Source: CBDHGY01 sp965263325 (GTDB lineage Bacteria; Pseudomonadota; Alphaproteobacteria; Caulobacterales; Hyphomonadaceae). Taken from it: a stretch of DNA of 64,000 bases. This document shows positions 26,421 through 33,978 of this stretch, piece by piece. The notes beneath the pieces were generated by a model. That model ran no database searches, was not told where the DNA came from, and worked only from the letters and a program-made list of their open reading frames with translations. Numbering within the stretch: the stretch's first letter is position 1; the number at the start of each line of letters is the position of its first letter. Where the stretch lies: NCBI GenBank assembly GCA_965263325.1, contig CBDHGY010000002.1, positions 62,001 through 126,000 on the forward strand, written 5' to 3'. The position numbers were made by a program, and so were the translations under genes.

Positions 26421-27497
26421 CTAAGGCAGTAAAATCAGCCCTGTATCCGGTGGTACGTCACCTTCAAGGCATTTCCGCCAAGCTGCTTCGATTGCATCAT
26501 TGCCGGAGCTTGTTTGGGGGGAAATGAATGCCAGGCTATCTGAATAGAACTGAACAAGGTCTTTGTTCATTTTCGCAACAATAGACGGGCCTTCTTCCTT
26601 TGCGCGCCGAGCGATATAATCGGGGGCGAAAAAGAACTCCGGTTTAACACCCGGCAGGTCCGAGGCATTCGAATTGTCCGCTTCCCACTCTGTAGCGCCC
26701 ACCATTACCGATGCGGCGAGGGTGTCAACGAACCTGTCGTGCACCGCATTGCGAACTGTGTGGGAGCCGCGCATATCTGTAAGAGAAGCTGGCGCAGCAG
26801 CATCGAGGTCTGCAATGTCGTCATATGCGGCTGCGCGAGCGTACATTCCGGTGCTTTCAGTAAAAGCGACATTGCCTGTCGATGTTAAGCCGATCGTCTC
26901 TATATCCTTGTCGGATGCGTTCAGAGACCAGGCCATTGCCAGTGACGTTTTTGAGGAAGCGCTCGTAATCATTGCGGACTTCAGGCCAGCGCTATTTCGT
27001 GTGATTAGGTCTGCGAGCCACCACCCTGTTGCGAACAGCGGTCGGTAGAGCATTTGTTGTGACTCGGTGTCTGATGTGTAAAGCGGGTCATCCGTCGTGA
27101 TCGTATAAGTATTGTAAAACGGTGATAGCCCAGCGCGGCTATCTGCATTATCGCGAAATGCGATGCCTGCTGCTGTAACTTTCTTGGCGATGAACGCGTT
27201 TGAAGCTGGGACGTAGCCGAACACGCGCTGACCTGCCGTCACACCCTCTGCTTTGCTTTCGGCTACCGTTGCAAACCCCCACATAGGGACGCGGCCCCAG
27301 CCGTCACTCGCTGGAAAGAAATTCCAATATTGCATTGTGTCGCCAAACGCGGCGTATGTGACATTGTTCGCAGTCATGGCGAATTTGTCGATCGCAAGCA
27401 AAACGTCTCCGTCTTCCAGAGCGGGTGCGTCATACTCGTGCCAGCGGGTTTCGCGGATGTTGTCCCGGCGGACTTGATGCTCGATTAGTTTTGTCAT
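26421..27497 (-). CDS. DUF2855 family protein
   Basis: A 358-residue protein recognised by its N-terminal layout: LAIDKFAMTANNVTYAAFGD, then YWNFFP and WGRVPMWGFA. The fold seems to be a divergent medium-chain dehydrogenase without the usual GxGxxG loop. The reaction is unknown. It is the third gene of a run with a P450 and a crotonase-family enzyme, one base after the latter, so a role in the same lipid or xenobiotic pathway is inferred. Confidence 0.82.
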   Translation of the reverse strand: MTKLIEHQVRRDNIRETRWHEYDAPALEDGDVLLAIDKFAMTANNVTYAAFGDTMQYWNFFPASDGWGRVPMWGFATVAESKAEGVTAGQRVFGYVPASNAFIAKKVTAAGIAFRDNADSRAGLSPFYNTYTITTDDPLYTSDTESQQMLYRPLFATGWWLADLITRNSAGLKSAMITSASSKTSLAMAWSLNASDKDIETIGLTSTGNVAFTESTGMYARAAAYDDIADLDAAAPASLTDMRGSHTVRNAVHDRFVDTLAASVMVGATEWEADNSNASDLPGVKPEFFFAPDYIARRAKEEGPSIVAKMNKDLVQFYSDSLAFISPQTSSGNDAIEAAWRKCLEGDVPPDTGLILLP

Positions 27498-27498
27498 G

Positions 27499-28233
27499 TC
27501 ACTTCCTCATAAATGCATCAATGCGTTGTTTCATGTCCGGGCCGACACCCTCGTTCTCGTAGACTTCCCATTGTAATCCAGCATCTATGGACTGCGCATC
27601 CGTTGCTTCAAGCAAGCGCTTATTGGCCGCGTGCGAAAAGGATGAATTTTCAAGAATGGAGTTTGCCAACTCTTCGACTGCTTCGCTAAATGTTGCATCG
27701 GGATAAACGGCTTCACACAAACCTATACGCAAGGCTTCATTCGCTGTGACGGTCTCAGCTGTGAACATCAATTTTTTTGCCGTTGCTATACCGACTCGGC
27801 GGGGGAGGCGTTGGCTCATTCCCCATATCGGGGTCAGGGCCCACTTTGCATGGGTGTCGCCAAATTTCGCATTATCAGACGCAACGATAAAATCGGCCGC
27901 AAGCGCCACCTCTAAGGCCCCCGTATAGCAGTGGCCGTGAACAGCAGCGATCACGGGCTGCGGTAACTTCTCCATCATTCTAAGTGTTTCCGAATGCCAG
28001 CCCGGCGAAGGGACATCCTCACCCTCGGCGATATCGCCGAGATCATGGCCGGCGGAGAAACATTTGCCTGCACCGTGCAACAAGACGCAGCCGACTGAAT
28101 CATCTTTTCGGATGTCCAGAATATGCCGGCGAAGAAGGCGAAACATTTCAACCGTCAGCGCATTTAGCTTGTCCGGCCTGTTTAAGGTCAGGACTGCTAA
28201 CCTGCCGCGATCATGTCTTTCAACGGCGCTCAT
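27499..28233 (-). CDS. Enoyl-CoA hydratase/isomerase family protein
   Basis: A 244-residue crotonase-fold protein. The oxyanion parts are visible: FSAGHDLGDI (first CoA-binding loop) and HGHCYTGALEVALAADF (second). The usual hydratase Glu is in GALE, but the second Glu is not clear because the later loop reads AKWALTPIWGMSQRLPR, so isomerase or other activity is possible. The ATG overlaps the P450 stop by four bases. Confidence 0.87.
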   Translation of the reverse strand: MSAVERHDRGRLAVLTLNRPDKLNALTVEMFRLLRRHILDIRKDDSVGCVLLHGAGKCFSAGHDLGDIAEGEDVPSPGWHSETLRMMEKLPQPVIAAVHGHCYTGALEVALAADFIVASDNAKFGDTHAKWALTPIWGMSQRLPRRVGIATAKKLMFTAETVTANEALRIGLCEAVYPDATFSEAVEELANSILENSSFSHAANKRLLEATDAQSIDAGLQWEVYENEGVGPDMKQRIDAFMRK

Positions 28234-29567
28234 TGTCCAAGATCAACCTCCAGACTTGAAATCGCGTGAACGAATTGATTGGGCGCGATGGTTCCTTTTC
28301 CGGTCCATTTCGCATCCGGAAAACGGCGCAGGATATTTCGGTATGCTGTCTCCAATTGCATGTTCGCGACTTTCTGGCCGATGCATACATGTGGACCCAA
28401 ACCAAAGGCGAGGTGCTCTTTTGCGTTGTCCCGCTCCAATTTGAACGCATGAGGATCAACGAACTTTGCGGGGTCACGATTTGCGGCTGCGTACATCATG
28501 ACAATTTTTTCCCCTTCACCGATTTGCTGTCCACCAAGCTCGGTATCCTGGGTAGCCGTGCGGCGCATATATGTCACCGGACTGACCATGCGAATGGCTT
28601 CGTGCACAAAGTTCGGAAACTTGGAATCATCGGCAAGCAGGGCGGCGCGAGCGTCAGGGTTTTGCGTGAGCAACTTCATCGTGCCAGACAATGAATTTCG
28701 GGTAGTGTCGTTCCCGGCAAAAACAATCAGCAACCACGATCCATCCAGATACTCGGGGCTAAGAAGCTCGCCGTCGATTTCAACATTTGCGATAGCGCTA
28801 AGAAGGTCTTCCTGTGGGTCTGAGCGCCGCTTTGCAAGAAGGTCGCGGCCATAATCAAACATCGCCTGTACCTCGCTGATAAAGGTCAGGATTTGATCTT
28901 CCGAAATATTGCCGAGGCCTTCTTGCTGCGCCTGGTATTGAGCCATTTCCAAAAAGTGCATCCAGTGAACAAGCCTCGGGCGATCAGCTTCCGGTACTCC
29001 CAAGATTTCGCAAAGTGTGAACAAGGGTAGTTCAGCCGAGAAATTCTCGACCATATCGACGATTTGACCCTTAGCGCGCATATCATCGAGCAGTTTATTG
29101 GTCTGAGCCTCAACCTTTTTTTGAAGCTCTTTGACAAAATCAGTCCTGAAGAATTGCATATGCTCCATACGCAGGGTCGTATGATGGGGGCGATCGAGAT
29201 TGATCATCGAGTTTAGAGAAGCCGAGCGCAAGAGCGGGTGTTGCCCGCCATCATCGACACCATAATTCATGAGGATGCCGCCCTTTTGGGACGAAAACGT
29301 CGCCGGATCTAGTTCGACTTGTTTGACGAGATTATAACTTGTGAGCGCCCAAAAGCCTGCGCCCGTATCGGCTTGTTCAGGGTGCCACATGATTGGGGCC
29401 TCCGATCGCATTTGATCATAGGCGTCATGAGTGTAGCCATTGTTTCGAGAGTAAACTTCTGGATCGACCAGGTCGACAGGAGGCGTCAGTTCATAAATCG
29501 GCTTATGCTTTGGCGCACTGTTTAGTTGTTCTGCTTGGAAGGTATCGGTGACGTTAATCAAGCCCAT
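28230..29567 (-). CDS. Cytochrome P450
   Basis: A 445-residue soluble bacterial P450. The I-helix oxygen motif is AGNDTT, the K-helix ExxR is EAIR, and the heme-thiolate loop is FGLGPHVCIGQ with Cys near residue 395. The YMRRTATQDTELGG block resembles the CYP124/125/142 steroid and branched-lipid hydroxylases; that is family resemblance only. AGGAGG lies eight bases before the ATG. It is followed by an overlapping crotonase gene and a DUF2855 gene. No ferredoxin or reductase partner is nearby. Confidence 0.93.
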   Translation of the reverse strand: MGLINVTDTFQAEQLNSAPKHKPIYELTPPVDLVDPEVYSRNNGYTHDAYDQMRSEAPIMWHPEQADTGAGFWALTSYNLVKQVELDPATFSSQKGGILMNYGVDDGGQHPLLRSASLNSMINLDRPHHTTLRMEHMQFFRTDFVKELQKKVEAQTNKLLDDMRAKGQIVDMVENFSAELPLFTLCEILGVPEADRPRLVHWMHFLEMAQYQAQQEGLGNISEDQILTFISEVQAMFDYGRDLLAKRRSDPQEDLLSAIANVEIDGELLSPEYLDGSWLLIVFAGNDTTRNSLSGTMKLLTQNPDARAALLADDSKFPNFVHEAIRMVSPVTYMRRTATQDTELGGQQIGEGEKIVMMYAAANRDPAKFVDPHAFKLERDNAKEHLAFGLGPHVCIGQKVANMQLETAYRNILRRFPDAKWTGKGTIAPNQFVHAISSLEVDLGQ

Positions 29568-29579
29568 CGCGGCGTCCTC

Positions 29580-30521
29580 CTATGTTCGCGGACGTGTATG
29601 CTTCCCGCGAGATTTCGAAGACACTTTACCGGATTTACCCCTAGCGCCAACCCGTGACGGACGGGAAGGCCGTTCAATCTTTGGCGTGCTTGCTTCAGGG
29701 ATTAAATCCCCGAAATGTTCCACGAGTTCGCCTGGCGATAATTCTTCTACAGCGCCAGGTTTCAAGTCACCTAGAACAAGCGGTCCATAAGATACCCTGA
29801 TCAGCCTGTTAACTTTCAACCCAACCGCCTCCAAAGCGCGGCGGACCTCGCGTTTTTTACCTTCGGCGAGTGATACCTCAAGCCAGACATTCGCGCCGGC
29901 CTGAGCCTCGGACGCAGTGACGGTAATCGCGCCGTATTTTACCCCATCGGCAGTGACGCCCTTCTTGAGTTGCTCAGCCTTTTTCTCTGTAAAAGCGCCG
30001 AGCGCCCGGGCGCGGTAGGTGCGCAGAATGTTCGACGAGGGAAGTTCCAGCGCGCGCGCCAATTCCCCGTCATTGGTGAGCAAAAGCAGGCCCTCTGTGT
30101 TCAGATCCAGTCGTCCCACAGTGATCACGCGCGGCAGAGATTTCGGCAGTTCGTCATGCACCGTTCGGCGGCCATCGGGATCTTTATTCGTGGTAATCAG
30201 CCCAGCAGGTTTGTGATAGCGCCAGAGGCGCGCAGGCTCCGGCGCACGGATAATGCGACGTCCCACTTTTATCTGCTCACGTCCCGAGACCTTAAACGCT
30301 GGTGAGATCAACCGCTCACCATTCACCATCACTTTGCCAGCCACGATCAGTGCTTCGCATTCTCGCCGGGAACCGACGCCGGCGCGGGCGAGATATTTTG
30401 CGATCCGCTCGCCCTCGCTCCAGTCTTTTTCGGGCGCGCTCCCCCGTTTCGTCTGTCTTGTCTTTCGGGCAGGCGGCTTTTTCTTGCCGCGCGTTCGGCC
30501 CGTCTCCCGACGCTCCGTCAT
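29580..30521 (-). CDS. rRNA pseudouridine synthase of the RsuA/RluB family
   Basis: A 313-residue protein with an N-terminal basic extension (residues 1-35), an S4 RNA-binding domain (KYLARAGVGSRRECE) and a pseudouridine synthase domain whose catalytic Asp is in GRLDLNTEGLLLLTNDG. RluB (23S) is the best fit because of the S4 domain and length, but RsuA/RluE cannot be excluded. Long Lys/Arg-rich tails at both ends are common in alphaproteobacterial members. Confidence 0.92.
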   Translation of the reverse strand: MTERRETGRTRGKKKPPARKTRQTKRGSAPEKDWSEGERIAKYLARAGVGSRRECEALIVAGKVMVNGERLISPAFKVSGREQIKVGRRIIRAPEPARLWRYHKPAGLITTNKDPDGRRTVHDELPKSLPRVITVGRLDLNTEGLLLLTNDGELARALELPSSNILRTYRARALGAFTEKKAEQLKKGVTADGVKYGAITVTASEAQAGANVWLEVSLAEGKKREVRRALEAVGLKVNRLIRVSYGPLVLGDLKPGAVEELSPGELVEHFGDLIPEASTPKIERPSRPSRVGARGKSGKVSSKSRGKHTRPRT

Positions 30522-30554
30522 ATCTCTGGTCCAATTCCGGCAGGGTGTAAGGGC

Positions 30555-30962
30555 TTACAGCAATTGCAGAAAAGGCGCGAAGATAGCAAGCCCCAGCGCG
30601 AATTCCATCGGGATCCATACCGGGATCAATCCCGGCGTTCGGTTTTCTTCCCGGTCCAATATCAACGAGGCTGTGCGCCCGATACCCGCGCCAATCCAGG
30701 CTGCCGCCAGCGGCGCAAGGATAAGAATGTCGATTTCTGTGCGCTTTGAAAATGATACCATGTAGATGGCCATCAAGTGCAACATCAGAAGGAGACCGCC
30801 ATAAGTTGCCCGAAATTCGGAGTACCCACCCGGTTTCAGCGGATCGGGATCGGCCTGCAGGCGCACCACACCGGCGGCCCATTTTGGGCTGACCAGCGCG
30901 CCGAAGCCTATCAAGGCTCCGAAACCGAGTGTGGCGTAAGATACGATTTCGGTCCAATGCAT
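30555..30962 (-). CDS. Four-helix membrane protein, possibly DUF4345-like
   Basis: A 135-residue protein with hydrophobic stretches near residues 5-25, 55-72, 80-102 and 112-132 and the segment GGYSEFRATYGGLLLMLH, which recalls DUF4345-type small membrane proteins. The assignment is tentative and the function unknown. It lies 33 bases upstream of the pseudouridine synthase gene on the same strand, so they may be co-transcribed. Confidence 0.6.
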   Translation of the reverse strand: MHWTEIVSYATLGFGALIGFGALVSPKWAAGVVRLQADPDPLKPGGYSEFRATYGGLLLMLHLMAIYMVSFSKRTEIDILILAPLAAAWIGAGIGRTASLILDREENRTPGLIPVWIPMEFALGLAIFAPFLQLL

Positions 30963-31124
30963 GGCGCTTACCTCCTGAAGCTTTCTACGAAGGCTAGCGC
31001 GAAATGGTTTCCGAGGCGTTGTTCGTGGAAATTGGTCATTCAGCCCGTGGAGGGGTAATCTGCCGGCTGGTCACGGGCAATTGAGACTTGTTAGAACTGG
31101 CTCAGTTGAGCCCTAACTCTGTCG

Positions 31125-32351
31125 CTATCGTTTTTTGTGTCCCATGAATCGTTTGCCATTCAACATGATATGAGTGCGATCCTCATTGATATAGCCAAAT
31201 ACTGCCATCACTTCATGGCCATCATCATAAACGAAGCGCGCCATATTGCCGTCAATTCGATATCTGCCACGACCCTTATCAGATGCTCGCATAGACACAC
31301 CTGGATTACTGGAACTGCCAAAAGCGGTAGAATTGTTTGTGAAACGACCGCTTGGATAAAAACACCACGTTCTCGCAAGGCCGACAGTTGTCCCACTCAA
31401 ATAGTCAGCACCGCTTGTCGATGTGAGCCTTCCATAACACCCTGAAAGTTTGTGATCCTGCCCCCCTGGAACGGCTAACCAATCTCCGCTCGTTGTATCA
31501 AATTTCTTGTCGCTTGCTCCTTTCAACTCCAATTCGCCGCCACGCTTGCGCCACCGGCCCCAATAATTTGGCCGCTCGGCTTTTGACTCCGCTTTGCTTA
31601 CCCCAAACGTTCTTGGTAGATCACTAGAATAAGTTCCGTCATCGAAGAGGGCGATGAAGTCTTCAGTGGTTCCATACATACCGCCAGCTTGAATGCCGTA
31701 AGTGATCATTCCTCTCACTTCAACGAGCCCATCTAACTTTTTGACCGGTGGTAGCGCGCCGGTCTTCATTTCACCAGGTGAGCCGGACTGCGAAGGTTTT
31801 GAGTTTGGTTGCGGTAATGGTTGCCTACTACTGGACCGTTTATTGGCGACAGTGCGGTTTGACGGGCCTGTATGCCGTATCGGAGCGCCTTTTGGTTCCT
31901 CAGCGCAGACCCTGTCCATGAATTTACCACCGGAGATCGCATCACCAAACTTCGTATTTTCGACGTCCATGCGGAGCAGCCTGACTGTGCCTTCTGTACC
32001 CGGGCAAGCGATGACGGTTCCGGAGCCGCCTTTTCCATTAATCTTGGTGCGTTGATTGATGTAGAAGTATTCAGTGCTGCCACTCGTTTCCTTCTTGATC
32101 GCTTTCGACGAAACAAGTTGAACGCCTGTAGGCATCTCGGATTGCCGCGCGTCTAACCAGCGTTCAAGCGACTCTCCCTGTAAGCTTTCCCATGGACCGA
32201 TCTCAATGCGGCTAGTGCTTTTTGTGAGTATACGCGTTGTGCCATCTGTATCGTCTGACCAACCCGATGGCGCAGAAACTTGTTGTGCATTCGCGCTCAT
32301 ACCGACCCCTAGAATCATCCCGACAATTAGAATCCAATGTTTGGTACGCAT
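31125..32351 (-). CDS. Large secreted protein of unknown function
   Basis: A 408-residue protein with a signal peptide (cleavage after ANA near residue 22). The N-terminal part (about 25-165) and the C-terminal part (about 205-405) are separated by a Ser/Pro-rich linker. The C-terminal half is beta-rich with Gly/Trp turns (YWGRWRKRGGELEL) and may be a lipocalin-like barrel. Four cysteines sit in the mature chain. No family recognised. Its role beside the fimbrial genes is open. Confidence 0.65.
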   Translation of the reverse strand: MRTKHWILIVGMILGVGMSANAQQVSAPSGWSDDTDGTTRILTKSTSRIEIGPWESLQGESLERWLDARQSEMPTGVQLVSSKAIKKETSGSTEYFYINQRTKINGKGGSGTVIACPGTEGTVRLLRMDVENTKFGDAISGGKFMDRVCAEEPKGAPIRHTGPSNRTVANKRSSSRQPLPQPNSKPSQSGSPGEMKTGALPPVKKLDGLVEVRGMITYGIQAGGMYGTTEDFIALFDDGTYSSDLPRTFGVSKAESKAERPNYWGRWRKRGGELELKGASDKKFDTTSGDWLAVPGGQDHKLSGCYGRLTSTSGADYLSGTTVGLARTWCFYPSGRFTNNSTAFGSSSNPGVSMRASDKGRGRYRIDGNMARFVYDDGHEVMAVFGYINEDRTHIMLNGKRFMGHKKR

Positions 32352-32493
32352 TGCTGTCCCCTTTTGAACACTGTCCGGCCAATCTACATTCAGATGTAGA
32401 AAATGAATACAAGCTGAACTCTTGCTGGGGGCGGCATATCTCTGACCGATTAAAAGGGCTTAATGTTGGCTTCAACGTCGAGTTTAGTCGATC

Positions 32494-32829
32494 TCACTGA
32501 GCGGTCAGGGAAATATAGACCTCGTCTTCATAGCCGCCGGAAAAGACATTGTGGAGCTCCTTGATTTCGATATCCAGCGGTTGGCTCGCGCCGGACATAT
32601 CCGTCATTTCTCTATTTGGAATTGACACGGGAGACGAGATATCCAGTTGCTTGCCATCCAGAGCAAGTTCATAAACGATCCAGCTTTCAATACCTTGAGT
32701 ATTCATCATGCGTCCCCCATTCTTGGATGAAATCGACATTGTGTGCATCGCATTCGAACGCGACTGAACATAGACGAGACGCTTGTCGCCGACTTTCGGA
32801 TCACTGAACTGGACGGTGTCGCTATAGGT
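32494..32829 (-). pseudogene. C-terminal fragment of a second fimbrial tip-type protein
   Basis: The minus-strand frame from 32829 to 32494 encodes 111 residues that align end to end with the C-terminus of the protein at 33070-33978: TYSD, VQSRSN, NGG and a final QxxTAQ/TTQ match in order, roughly half identical by eye. There is no signal peptide and no N-terminal domain. Homology stops at 32829, where a chaperone fragment on the other strand begins at the next base. An ATG at 32748 could start an 84-residue product, but this is probably a relic. Confidence 0.8.
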
Positions 32830-33012
32830 GTGGAGCTACAAAATGCCAGGAACCGTCATGCAGTTCTGACGACCGGCATCTGGATGGCAAACGACAGTAT
32901 CGAAAAAAACGCCGCCATAAACATGAGCGCAACAAAACTCAAAGAAGAACCGTTGATCGCCCCGGGCGGAAAACGGACTGTTTTCGAGCAGCTAACTTTC
33001 TCAAAAGTGTAG
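32830..33012 (+). pseudogene. C-terminal fragment of a second pilus chaperone
   Basis: Plus-strand codons from 32830 (VELQNARNRHAVLTTG) to 33012 align with the last domain of the intact chaperone at 36704-37435, about 36 of 52 residues identical by my count, up to GGKRTVF; the final residues diverge before the stop. It runs opposite to the adjacent tip fragment, so the two are joined head to head. This needs an inversion plus deletions in a former second chaperone-usher locus. Confidence 0.8.
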
Positions 33013-33069
33013 GATAAGTCCGAATTTACCCGACACCTGAGGCAGCGTGATCTTGGCACAGCCTGCAGC

Positions 33070-33978
33070 TTACTGTGTTGTGATCTCGATGGTCACGATG
33101 TCCTGATACTCGCCGGCGAAGAAGCGTTTATTGTCATCGGAAATCCGGACAATCACCTCTTCAGAGGCCCCTTTCAGATCGGTCTGAACCCGGTCAGGGA
33201 CGCTCCAGGGGGAGCTGAGGTCAATTTCCTCACCCTCCAGGATGAAATCATAAAGGATAACCGTTGCCGGGATATCCGGATTGGTCATCTTGCCGCCATT
33301 CTCTGAACGGATGGTCATCGTTGTCAGCGTATTTGAACGTGACTGCACAAAGAAGCGCTGTTGGTCGCCAGGTTTTGGCTCTTCAAAATAAATCATATCC
33401 GAATAGGTTTCGAACCCAAAATCACCAGCGGCTCCTGCGATATTGATCTGCGCGCGCGGGGCGACGGAGAGTGCCAGCTGGCCGGGGACGTCGATCAGCC
33501 GGGCATCGGAATCAGCTTCCATAAGAACAATGGAGGCATCAATCACATAGTCACCCGCCAAGATCGCATCGTGCTGGTCTGTAAAGAAATCGAGAGACAG
33601 GTCCGTGGTGGCGTCGCCCGGTAACTCCAGCAGGATCGGAGAAGACTGCAGCGACGCGCTGGACTGACCCGCGCCCGGCGCGAGCGTTGTTTCGACATCC
33701 AGCCCCACATCGGAAAACCGCAGCGGTGTGATCTGCTCGCTGCCATCATATATGGCGAAGCGCGCGCGGCAGGTCTCCGGGCTCGCATTTGTGACGCGCA
33801 GCTGCAGCGTCGTCCCGGCGCGGTCGAAGGCGAACACGTCATACTCAATTGTCGATGTAAAATTGGTGCGCTCGGCAGTGAGGTCGCAGGCCGCCGCGTG
33901 TGGAGCGCAGATGGAGATCAGGCCGAAAGCTATCAGCCAACTGCGCAGGGCATCAGGAAACTTCCAGTTCACCGACAT
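33070..33978 (-). CDS. Fimbrial tip/adhesin-type protein of the chaperone-usher operon
   Basis: A 302-residue secreted protein: signal peptide to about residue 30, an N-terminal domain with two cysteines in the mature chain (ACDLTAE and ETCRAR), and a C-terminal pilin-like domain ending AGEYQDIVTIEI, the final-strand pattern of donor-strand-exchanged subunits. As the last gene, after the usher and overlapping it by 26 bases, it is most likely the tip adhesin. The receptor is unknown. Confidence 0.78.
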   Translation of the reverse strand: MSVNWKFPDALRSWLIAFGLISICAPHAAACDLTAERTNFTSTIEYDVFAFDRAGTTLQLRVTNASPETCRARFAIYDGSEQITPLRFSDVGLDVETTLAPGAGQSSASLQSSPILLELPGDATTDLSLDFFTDQHDAILAGDYVIDASIVLMEADSDARLIDVPGQLALSVAPRAQINIAGAAGDFGFETYSDMIYFEEPKPGDQQRFFVQSRSNTLTTMTIRSENGGKMTNPDIPATVILYDFILEGEEIDLSSPWSVPDRVQTDLKGASEEVIVRISDDNKRFFAGEYQDIVTIEITTQ

